A DNA stretch of 40,662 nucleotides from Enterococcus faecalis 13-SD-W-01 (GTDB lineage Bacteria; Bacillota; Bacilli; Lactobacillales; Enterococcaceae), in assembly GCA_000415185.1 (NCBI GenBank), contig KE351606.1, positions 1-40,662 on the forward strand. The letters are read 5' to 3'. This document shows, one piece after another, positions 15,503 through 22,326 of this stretch. Position 1 is the first letter of the stretch; every line of letters begins with the position of its first letter. A program made the translations under genes and the position numbers. The notes beneath the pieces are model-generated. The model ran no database searches. It worked only from the letters and a program-made list of their open reading frames with translations, and was not told the DNA's origin.

Positions 15503-15595
15503 TTGTAACTATTAGCAGATATAGTATAATTAATTTAACGAAAAGGTAATGCATTATACACCAAAACCACTAGCTGGCGGGCTAGCAGTTTTCTT
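15503..15595 (+). ncRNA. Short-RNA unit 2 (diverged copy of unit 1)
   Basis: TTGTAA at 15503, 16-bp spacer, TATAAT at 15525-15530, about 60-base RNA ending in the hairpin AAAACCACTAGC/GCTAGCAGTTTT with a CA/CA internal mismatch. Bases on both sides align with unit 1 (shared CCACTAGC, TTTTAC, ATTAACG and GGCTT words), so the units arose by duplication. Possible type I antitoxin-like RNA; the toxin was not found. Confidence 0.5.
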
Positions 15596-15854
15596 TTACC
15601 TTTCTATACGAATTAACGAGGAGGCTTACTGTCTTTCTTGGCAACATTGCAATCATGGAAGATATAGTGTGCGGCTATTACTTCCATGATTGCCAAAATA
15701 AAGTAATGCTTTTATTGAGAGGATAACAATAAAAAATGCATTTAATTTGATTAAATGCGCAGTAATTATAAATATATCTTAAACCGCAGATTGATTATAG
15801 AACAGATACATAATCATTTAGAAAAATGCCTTCTATTGATTTAAAGCCCGGTGA

Positions 15855-15873
15855 CGTATATACTGTATATACG
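15855..15873. promoter_or_regulatory. Operator palindrome of the AbrB/Doc pair
   Basis: CGTATATAC-T-GTATATACG, perfect 9-bp arms around one base, 23 bases before the AbrB-like start and next to its AAGGAGG ribosome site. A natural site for autorepression by the antitoxin. Confidence 0.6.
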
Positions 15874-15896
15874 AAGTCAAAAAAGGAGGCTATATT

Positions 15897-16130
15897 ATGT
15901 CGATTAAAGAAAGAAAATTTAGAGAAGTCGGGAATTCAGTAGTATTAACTATTTCGAAAGAGTTTCTTAAAGAAAATGGTTTGCATCCAGGAGACACAGT
16001 TTTCTTGGATGAAGAAAAACTTCGGTCAGCAATTACAAAAAAACAAACTATATCAGATGAAATCGATATAGCAATATCTCAGGCACTAACAGAGTATGAC
16101 TCTACCTTTAGAGAGCTTGTGGACAAATAG
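15897..16130 (+). CDS. AbrB/MazE-fold antitoxin of the Doc pair
   Basis: 77 residues. KERKFREVGNSVVLTISKEFLKENGLHPGDTV is the AbrB/MazE swapped-hairpin domain (GNS motif at 13-15), and an acidic tail (DEIDIAISQALTEYDSTFRELVDK) would cover the toxin. Strong ribosome site GGAGG. The Fic-family toxin starts 2 bases after its stop. Classic Doc partners are Phd-type; here an AbrB-type antitoxin takes that place. Both this antitoxin and the one at 5971 have N-terminal AbrB folds but very different tails. Confidence 0.82.
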   Translation: MSIKERKFREVGNSVVLTISKEFLKENGLHPGDTVFLDEEKLRSAITKKQTISDEIDIAISQALTEYDSTFRELVDK

Positions 16131-16132
16131 TC

Positions 16133-16534
16133 ATGAAATATTTAGGTGCCAAAGATATTATAAAAATGAATGTGATTCAAATAAAAAAATATTCTCCTAA
16201 TGAGCCTATTGGTGTAAAGGATCCTAATGCTTTAGAAATGTGCGTGGGACAACTTAAAACTACTGCTTTTGGCGAAGAAGTTTATCCTTCTGTTTACGAA
16301 AAAGCAGCTCTTTTACTTATACAATTGATAAAGAAACATCCTTTTCATAATGCAAATAAACGTACTGCTTTCTTAGCTACTTTTGTCTTTTTGAAAATCA
16401 ATGGGCAGCTTCTGACTATTAAACAGAAAGATGCTGTTAATTTGGTAGTATATATTGCTACCTATGATAAGGATTTTGATCAACTAAAATATGAAGTTAC
16501 TAATATTGTAAAGATACATACGAAACCCATTTAA
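16133..16534 (+). CDS. doc: Fic-family death-on-curing toxin (Doc)
   Basis: 133 residues. The Fic active-site loop is intact: HPFHNANKRTAF, residues about 64-75, with catalytic His and the Asn-Lys-Arg anchor. Doc-type proteins inactivate elongation factor Tu by phosphorylation; the NANKR form fits Doc better than AMP-transferring Fic (which has D/E-G-N-G-R). Encoded 2 bases after an AbrB-type antitoxin. Sits inside the segment bracketed by the dif-like sites at 14977 and 16621. Confidence 0.87.
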   Translation: MKYLGAKDIIKMNVIQIKKYSPNEPIGVKDPNALEMCVGQLKTTAFGEEVYPSVYEKAALLLIQLIKKHPFHNANKRTAFLATFVFLKINGQLLTIKQKDAVNLVVYIATYDKDFDQLKYEVTNIVKIHTKPI

Positions 16535-16620
16535 GGTGTTACCGCATATGTCTTTATAGTATTATTAGCTGCTGTAGCTAAAAAATTGAAGTAAATTACA
16601 AAGAGCTATAATCCAACCCC

Positions 16621-16654
16621 AACTATATAGAAAACTATAATTTTCTATATAGTT
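16621..16654. other. Dif-like site 2: perfect 14-bp inverted repeat with 6-bp spacer
   Basis: AACTATATAGAAAA, spacer CTATAA, exact complement TTTTCTATATAGTT. The core GAAAACTATAATTTTC is strikingly close to what I remember of the dif-SL site used by XerS in streptococci and lactococci (memory, not a search). It lies 87 bases after doc and shares the inner arm ATATAGAAA with site 1. No T-run follows, so a terminator role is less likely. Confidence 0.65.
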
Positions 16655-16858
16655 CATTTAGTGTATTATAGCCTTCTCTAATCACAATATTCCAGCTATT
16701 TAAATAAATTGAATTTTAAAAACTAGTCTCGTTGTAAAACAAATAATTTCATTTCCCTATTAATAAATACTTACAAAACTCAAAAGACTATCTAACTATA
16801 TTTCAAGTAATCTCCTTAATCCTCATTTTTTCACTTTCCTATGAAAAAAGCAGACAGT
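16655..16858. other. AT-rich spacer between doc module and lipoprotein gene
   Basis: No gene seen. It separates plus-strand doc from the minus-strand lipoprotein gene. No convincing terminator for the lipoprotein was found beyond a weak GACAGTTTA/...ACTATC symmetry at its end. Confidence 0.4.
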
Positions 16859-17257
16859 TTATTCACTATCTACTTTCTCAAATTTATGATTATCCGTTAC
16901 TTTGTATTCTTCGATGACCTTATCCATCACTGGCTTTTTATACCTAAAATAGCCTTCACTTGTACCTCTATCATACATTTTGTGACCTTCTATATAATTA
17001 CTATCTGCTTTATAGTATCTTGTCTTTTTAATACCACCTTCAAAATCGTCATTAAATGCTAGTAGGTAGTACTCTTGATTATTTTGTTCATATTTTGTAA
17101 TAGTCAACACTTTTTCATGTAATCCTAAATTAGCCGTTAATAACTTATTATATTCATTATAAGTATAGCCAAAGACTTCATTCAGTTCTCTTAAAGAACA
17201 AGCTGAAAAAACTAATATCCACCAGAAAAACAACAACCATAACAATCGGCTCTTCAT
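16859..17257 (-). CDS. Hypothetical lipoprotein
   Basis: 132 residues. Lys-Ser-Arg start, hydrophobic segment LLWLLFFWWILVF, then the lipobox FSAC with the lipidated Cys at residue 20. The mature part is charged, about 110 residues, with no recognised domain. Probably membrane-anchored on the outer face. Ribosome site is weak. A vestige of a second copy of its 3' end lies at 17339-17385. Confidence 0.65.
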   Translation of the reverse strand: MKSRLLWLLFFWWILVFSACSLRELNEVFGYTYNEYNKLLTANLGLHEKVLTITKYEQNNQEYYLLAFNDDFEGGIKKTRYYKADSNYIEGHKMYDRGTSEGYFRYKKPVMDKVIEEYKVTDNHKFEKVDSE

Positions 17258-17640
17258 TCAACCAACGCCTCATTCTTCTAGTTATTCATATTTTAATACA
17301 CTAATTATATACTACAACAAATATTATTTTACTGTTCTATTAAAGATCAGACAATTTATTTACTATCTGATTTTTAATTTGTTATCTTGGGCAGACTCTA
17401 TTAATTTTCAATACCTAATTCTTTCATTAAGCCCTGTAAAGGTCGCGAAATAGGATTGCATATATATGTCTGTTTTATTGACTCTTTCTTTTCGTAAACT
17501 GTCTTCAAATAGGAGTAAGCCTTATTCTATCTTCGCAAATCCTATAGAGAGGTATAAAAATCATGATTTGGTAGCTATTCTATTTTACATAGTTCTGATA
17601 CTTGAAATTTTATCAACATTCATCACATCTTATTTGAGAA
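17258..17640. other. Intergenic stretch with decayed coding traces
   Basis: No intact gene. On the minus strand 17339-17385 resembles the 3' end of the neighbouring lipoprotein gene (GTAGATAGTGAATAAACTGTC versus a matching block with two changes), suggesting a lost tandem copy. A protein-like tail ending RPLQGLMKELGIEN is readable at 17401-17454 on the minus strand but belongs to no gene I recognise. Confidence 0.35.
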
Positions 17641-17770
17641 CCATGCTGTTTTATATAGTTTTCTCCCACAACACTTGTCCTTTCATCTGGTCACACAACT
17701 TGATGAAGTTTACCCTTCAGTGAGTGGATTTCCCCTCACTATTTCGTTGCCAAATCAACGATTTTTTATT
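17641..17770 (-). ncRNA. Candidate guide-RNA scaffold (omega-RNA-like) downstream of the TnpB-like gene
   Basis: Read on the minus strand directly after the stop codon, the segment forms three or four hairpins in a row: CGTTG/CAACG (17745-17760), AGTGAG/CTCACT (17719-17740), TTCATC/GATGAA (17682-17707) and ACAA/TTGT (about 17669-17679). TnpB family proteins use an RNA made from the 3' end of their gene and this downstream region, with the guide at its 3' end. The guide would then lie below about 17668 (minus-strand GGGAGAAAACTATATAAAAC). The scaffold/guide border cannot be fixed by eye. Confidence 0.5.
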
Positions 17771-18967
17771 TTACGTACATCTAACTTCTATTCCATATCT
17801 TTTTCCTTTATTTATTATCTGTTCCTTCAATTGATAATACGCCCACTCACCATAAGTCTTATCTGGTTCAGAAATACAAATGATTGGAGTTTTATTACGA
17901 ATGGCTGTTTGAACGATTTTTGCTGAGCATTGATTGTTATAAGTTTTGACAAAATTACTTTCTCTTTTTTTCATTGCTGTCCATCGATCTTGGTCTAGTT
18001 TCCTTTTTCGACCATGACCACCTTTAGAAAACACACCTCGGCTTTGTTCCCTTGATTTCATTCTTTTAATTTTATTTTTGAAATTACTTATATAGTGGCT
18101 ATCACCAAAAGACAACACCAACTGATCATTAACTAAGCATACTCCGCTACATAGATCTGTAAAATTTACAATCAATTTAAATCCTTCTTTGAATTCAAGT
18201 TCCTGATAACTCTTTTCAAAAGAAATGGTTAGATTTAAAAATAATTTTTTACCGTCAAAAATAAGATTACTTTGATTTAGTTTATAATCCCCATTCATGA
18301 TGCGTTGTAAAGCTATAGCACTATCTCTTGCTTTCCCTGGTTTACTACCCAAGTTTACTTTGAACCTAAAACCTTTAGGTAAAGAAATATAAAATTTATC
18401 AGCTTTATGAATTTTAATATCTCGACCTCTAAAAGACAACAATCCAAATTTACTTCTATTTCTATAGACTCTAGGTGTTCTTTGTCCGGTAATGATTCCG
18501 ATGAAATCATTGCTAAAGTCCTTGCTCGCTTTCATATTTGCAGAATCAGCAAAATAAGCAAAATCAAAATCCATTTTTTTTGCTACATCTCGTGTTCTCG
18601 TTTGACTCTTCAAACCTATAGCTTGGGTTAATATCTCTCTAGCTTCTTTATTTTTAGCTGTTCTCAATTTAGATAATTCTGCTTTTGCTTTCTCTAGCTT
18701 CTTTTCATCAGTTGGATTAGTATATACTAACTTTTTAATCCGATTCTGAATGCTTCGTTTCCTTTCAATAAATCCTTGATCCAGCTCATTGATTGAATCT
18801 TTTATTAGCTCTTCAAACATCAGCTGCTTATATACCATATTTAATGCTTTCACGTATTCTCTACTATTTTTCCAAAAAAATTCAAAGAAAGAATCTCTTT
18901 CCGCTTGAGATCCATAAATATATACTTCTACTTTTTTTGTCATAGTTATCATTGTCAATGCTAGCAC
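17771..18967 (-). CDS. TnpB-like protein with destroyed RuvC site (candidate TldR repressor)
   Basis: 398 residues from GTG 18967; a TTG at 18958 or ATG at 18952 fits the GAGGTG ribosome site better. TnpB features: KSREYVKALNMVY near 33-46, the beta-barrel LSFRGRDIKIHKADKFYISLPK, the GGHGRKRK...RESNFVKTYNNQCSAKIV helix near 316-352, and W..YQLKEQI....YGIEV at the end. RuvC-I, normally GIDLG, reads VNFTDLCSG, so the catalytic Asp is replaced by Thr270 in the best alignment. RuvC-II Glu367 remains (ISEPD). The protein stops right after YGIEVRCT, omitting the zinc finger and RuvC-III Asp. The frame is intact over the full length and no TnpA is nearby. These losses match TldR proteins, nuclease-dead RNA-guided repressors known in enterococci. 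An ordinary decaying TnpB is the alternative. Confidence 0.75.
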   Translation of the reverse strand: MLALTMITMTKKVEVYIYGSQAERDSFFEFFWKNSREYVKALNMVYKQLMFEELIKDSINELDQGFIERKRSIQNRIKKLVYTNPTDEKKLEKAKAELSKLRTAKNKEAREILTQAIGLKSQTRTRDVAKKMDFDFAYFADSANMKASKDFSNDFIGIITGQRTPRVYRNRSKFGLLSFRGRDIKIHKADKFYISLPKGFRFKVNLGSKPGKARDSAIALQRIMNGDYKLNQSNLIFDGKKLFLNLTISFEKSYQELEFKEGFKLIVNFTDLCSGVCLVNDQLVLSFGDSHYISNFKNKIKRMKSREQSRGVFSKGGHGRKRKLDQDRWTAMKKRESNFVKTYNNQCSAKIVQTAIRNKTPIICISEPDKTYGEWAYYQLKEQIINKGKRYGIEVRCT

Positions 18968-19222
18968 CTCGTTATTGTATATCTATAGAAGAACTGAAAT
19001 AGGTTAGTGGTGACTAAATCAATTAGTAAAGTTCTTATCCAGTTAAGTAGAAGTTCGAATGTATTTCGGTTTAATATAGAGCTCTATAAATGTATACATA
19101 TTTTAGTCGTACCATTTTTTTAAATTAAATATCAAAAGAAAAGATATTTTTAAATAGGTATGCATTTCTTTTATTCTTCCTTCAAGTAATATGTTGAGTT
19201 CTGTAAACTTATTTCATCCAAT
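18968..19222. other. Upstream region of the TnpB-like gene
   Basis: No gene seen. Includes a perfect 14-bp palindrome TATAGAGCTCTATA at 19075-19088 and, near 18978-18985 on the minus strand, a TATACAAT element that could be the -10 of the TnpB-like gene. No transposon left-end hairpin or TnpA gene was recognised. Confidence 0.35.
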
Positions 19223-20253
19223 CTATAATTTAATAAGTTTTTCATATGTTGCATCCCATACATCAAATATGTGATCTATTGAAAAAGAATCAGCAACGCG
19301 GAAGTAAGCTGCCTTAGAATATTGTCTACGTCTTTCTTCAGAATCCATTAAGTATAAAATACCCTCTATGAACTTTTCAACATTTCCTGCATCATACAAA
19401 AGTCCATTTTCATTAGGAATAATCACTCAGGAATTCCACCTGTAAAAGTACTTATATTGGGAACCCCATTAGCCATGGATTCTAATATAGACATAGGTAA
19501 GCCTTCTTTATATGAAGGTAATAAATGAATTGCTGCCTTTTTAAAAAGACTATTAGTATCGGAACTCCATCCATGTATATGAATATTTTTCAAACTATGT
19601 TTTTCAATTAATGATAAGACTTTTACTTTTTCTTCACCACCATCTCCATATAAATGAAATTGGATTTTAGGATTAATTTTCTGCATAGCTTGAGCGATTT
19701 TTAATATATCAAAGCTTCCCTTTCTTCTTCCTATTCTACCAAGTGTAATAATATCTGAGGAAGAAGTATCATAGTGTATATCAGTTGATAATTCTACACC
19801 ATTTGGAATAATTTTAATTGTTGTTTTTGTTAAAGTTGAATAGAATTCTCTCCAAGTCTGATCTAAAGAAACAATCAAATTTGCTTTGTCCATAATAAAA
19901 TGGATATAATATTGTACAATTGTAGTTTGAGAACTATAAAAGGAATCGAATTCTGCTGCATGGAAATGAAAAATTGTTTTAATCCTTTTAGGAGTTAAAA
20001 GTAACAAGATACTTTTTCTAAAAAAACTACCTTTTTCAGCTACATGAAAATGTACAATATCTATATTTTGCTTTTTCAGAGTTTTCCTATAATTAAATAT
20101 TCTACCTAAAAATAAACGATTCTTTTTTTTCCTACGCCATGTATCATACAAATAAAAATCATTTTCCCCCATATATTTTGTAAGGAAATTTTTCACTACT
20201 GTAGCCATTCCACCTTTTTCAACAGGAGAGGGGCCTACAATTAATATATTCAT
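19223..20253 (-). pseudogene. Glycosyltransferase family 4, interrupted by a one-base frameshift
   Basis: GT4 sugar transferase. The N-terminal half (MNILIVGPSPVEKGGMATVV, then VHFHVAEKG) and the nucleotide-sugar half (IIPNGVEL, LGRIGRRKGSFDIL, LYGDGGEE, LLPSYKEGLPMSILESMANGVPNIST) are intact up to GGIPE at 19426. There GAGTGATT replaces an expected GAGGTGATT, so the frame stops. The last 66 residues (VIIPNENGLLY to the end) continue in the next frame. One missing G explains it, either a mutation or an assembly error. Cytoplasmic, probably for a surface polysaccharide; it stands apart from the main cluster. Confidence 0.85.
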
Positions 20254-20372
20254 TTCAATTACTCCTCATATCTTCTTTCCTTAGGATTATATCTGCTCTA
20301 AACCATAATTGTTTTTATTTAATTCAAATATCTTTAAAAAATAAAAAAATCTCAGTAACAAGTGTCTGTTCA

Positions 20373-20948
20373 CTAAGAGTAGTCACTTAGAATTTTTTTA
20401 CAAAGATAAAAACCAACTGTTGTACCTATTAAATTTAAAAATATATCTCCTAATGAAAAAGTTCCAAGATAAAATAAGTATTGAATCGTTTCTATTCCTA
20501 AAATCGTGAAAAATGAAAGAATACAATATTCTTTTTTATTTGCTCCTAAACTAAAAATCATACCTAGCGGAATAAAATAAATGATATTTAAAGATGCTTC
20601 TCTTAAAACTTTGGCATCAAATTGTAAAAACTCGACAACATTTAGACTAACTTTTCTATATGCAGTTGATTTGGTAAATAAAACAGCAAATAAAAGAAGT
20701 AGATACATGCCTGCTACAAAATATGTGTATACAGGAGAAAATGATTTCCGTCTATTTTGAATATAAAATAACCATAAAGCTAATGTGCATAATAGCCATA
20801 ATATAAACTTTGTATAATAAAACCTATTTAGAACATTTAGTAAATGTGAATATGATACCAATGTTGGAAAAGCGATCCAGTAAATACTTACAAAGCTAAA
20901 TATCATTGAAATAAAAAAAGAAACAATATATTTACTATAATTTTTCAT
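20373..20948 (-). CDS. VanZ-like membrane protein
   Basis: 191 residues with four to five membrane segments. The VanZ signature is readable at the C-terminal half: SLNIIYFIPLGMIFSLG, then ILGIETIQYLFYLGTFSLGDIFLNLIGTTVGFYL, with the conserved N..IPLG, E..Q and DI.LN..G elements. VanZ proteins are linked to low-level glycopeptide tolerance but most have unknown roles. Not clearly in an operon with the glycosyltransferase (119-base gap). Confidence 0.8.
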   Translation of the reverse strand: MKNYSKYIVSFFISMIFSFVSIYWIAFPTLVSYSHLLNVLNRFYYTKFILWLLCTLALWLFYIQNRRKSFSPVYTYFVAGMYLLLLFAVLFTKSTAYRKVSLNVVEFLQFDAKVLREASLNIIYFIPLGMIFSLGANKKEYCILSFFTILGIETIQYLFYLGTFSLGDIFLNLIGTTVGFYLCKKILSDYS

Positions 20949-20983
20949 TGATTAACAGTCCCATCTATTTTTGCCTAAAGATT

Positions 20984-21023
20984 CAGCTGATAATCATTTT
21001 ACAAGAAAAAAGATTATCAGCTG
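20984..21023 (-). terminator. Hairpin between the 311-codon ORF gene and vanZ-like gene
   Basis: CAGCTGATAATC/GATTATCAGCTG, perfect 12-bp stem with a 16-base loop containing an A/T run. It lies 60 bases after the stop of the upstream minus-strand gene. A plausible terminator, although the T-run is inside the loop for this strand. Confidence 0.55.
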
Positions 21024-21082
21024 TTCAAAATAAAACTATTAAGTTGATTTACTGGTTTTTATCTATAAGCTAGTTATAAGAT

Positions 21083-21979
21083 TTACATTTCTTTATAGAA
21101 TGTGTAACTTCCCTCCCAACTAAATATTTCACCTGCCCCTATCTCAAATGCAGTATTGACCAATGTGTAATAGAATTTATAATAAGGTTCTGCTCCACCA
21201 TTTACAATATCATCTACGTCTAAATTAACTTTTTTATATTTGGCTTTTGTAAGTTTAGCTTCTAAGTAATCTCTATTTTCTTTATTACGTAAAGTAACTT
21301 TATCGGCTAGACCAAACTTACTGATAGGTCCACTTGAGACACCTCTTCCAAAATCTTGAAACCCAAATACTGCAGAATTCTTTATTTCTGATTGATTGTA
21401 GTATTGACCGCTAAGTTGTAATCCGCTGTACCAAATCCACAAACAGCTTTCTTTAAATTGATTTTCTAATTCAACATTTACTTTTGCATTGAAAACAGAA
21501 TATGTGACTTTTTCTTCTAAAACATATCTTTTGTGATTAATGTGGGTATTACTTGCTTCAATCATATTTGTTGTAACGATTATTAAAGGACTTGTAAGAG
21601 AAATGTTCGTTATATCTTTTGTAACGATAGAATTATTTATAAAAACATCTACATATATACTTTCAGCTGTTGGTTCACCTGTAGCACTCGCATGGCATCC
21701 ACCAGAAAATTGATGACCATCTGTTGGAATATCGACATTATTTAAGGCATTTATTTTGTATGGTCCAATCCAATCTGTATAAGGTTGAATAATCGGTACA
21801 TTGTTATTCAAAACTTCTTCATCAATTTTGTCCATTTGATCGATTAAGAAAACCTGAGCTAATGAAAAGATGTTATTAGGACCATAGGGCATAAAAACAA
21901 TTACAATTGATTGTTTCTCACCATAATCAGTCATATAGATCAATTTTTTCTCTTCAAACTTATAAGTAACTAAATTCAT
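21083..21979 (-). CDS. Unrecognised beta-rich protein
   Basis: 298 residues from ATG 21979, which follows AAAGGAGGAAAAGGA; a further 13 upstream codons are open but poorly supported. No signal peptide and no membrane helix. Mostly alternating beta-type sequence with a Cys-His-rich point (SGGCHASATGEP near 93-104) and an aromatic run (ESCLWIWYSGLQLSGQYYNQ near 178-197). I do not recognise a family. It faces a divergently transcribed Mga-like regulator across a region of nested inverted repeats, so it may be that regulator's target. Confidence 0.65.
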   Translation of the reverse strand: MNLVTYKFEEKKLIYMTDYGEKQSIVIVFMPYGPNNIFSLAQVFLIDQMDKIDEEVLNNNVPIIQPYTDWIGPYKINALNNVDIPTDGHQFSGGCHASATGEPTAESIYVDVFINNSIVTKDITNISLTSPLIIVTTNMIEASNTHINHKRYVLEEKVTYSVFNAKVNVELENQFKESCLWIWYSGLQLSGQYYNQSEIKNSAVFGFQDFGRGVSSGPISKFGLADKVTLRNKENRDYLEAKLTKAKYKKVNLDVDDIVNGGAEPYYKFYYTLVNTAFEIGAGEIFSWEGSYTFYKEM

Positions 21980-22123
21980 TCCTTTTCCTCCTTTGTCTGT
22001 ATAAGAAAAAGTTATCATTTATCAGATAAAATTATTATTCTTTTTTTTATAAACATTAAAAAAATAAATGATTTATTTTCAACCTTATCCATTATTATTA
22101 AAAAAAGATGTTTCTGTCGTATT

Positions 22124-22264
22124 TACTCAATTAATAGCTTTACGTGTAATAAGATAATCAAAATTATAAATTGCTTTTTCTAGATGTCATTTTACATAAA
22201 TTTCGCATTTCTTAAAAATTTTGAAGATAATTGCGAAATTTATGTGTTTGAGCCTAATTGAGTA
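22124..22264. promoter_or_regulatory. Nested inverted repeats in the divergent promoter region
   Basis: Outer pair TACTCAATTA (22124-22133) and TAATTGAGTA (22255-22264); inner pair ACATAAATTTCGCA (22194-22207) and its exact complement (22232-22245). Both centre near 22195-22220, between the unrecognised gene and the Mga-like regulator. Likely regulator sites; the inner pair could also be a hairpin. Confidence 0.5.
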
Positions 22265-22326
22265 GCTTCTATTAACACCGTATACTTTATTTTATAATTA
22301 GTTATGTATACAGGAGTGTAATACAA

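Larger units (their letters stand above)
15017..15896. other. Intergenic stretch with tandem short-RNA units and a large hairpin
   Basis: No protein gene is supported. It contains two related promoter-to-terminator units (15267-15362 and 15503-15595), each followed by about 70 similar bases. A large imperfect hairpin at about 15641-15706 pairs CAATCATGGAAG with CTTCCATGATTG around roughly 20 bases, and the AbrB/Doc operator lies at 15855. The open reading frame visible at 15248-15502 runs through unit 1 and is considered spurious. Confidence 0.5.

Noticed and set aside
15641-15706. Possible small toxin ORF (MEVIAAHYIF...) opposite short-RNA unit 2
   Set aside because: It lies in the arms of a large hairpin, has no Fst-like hydrophobic core and no counterpart in unit 1.
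16841-17062. 73-codon plus-strand ORF opposite the lipoprotein gene
   Set aside because: Antisense shadow; the minus-strand frame has a clear signal peptide and lipobox.
17401-17454. Protein-like tail RPLQGLMKELGIEN on the minus strand
   Set aside because: Stops interrupt it within 30 codons upstream and no family is recognised; at most a gene relic.
17771-18967. Active IS200/IS605 transposon
   Set aside because: No TnpA gene, no recognisable ends, and the TnpB-like protein lacks essential nuclease residues.
19075-19088. Perfect palindrome TATAGAGCTCTATA as a further Xer site
   Set aside because: No central spacer, so the geometry does not fit a two-arm recombinase site; it may be a simple operator or chance.
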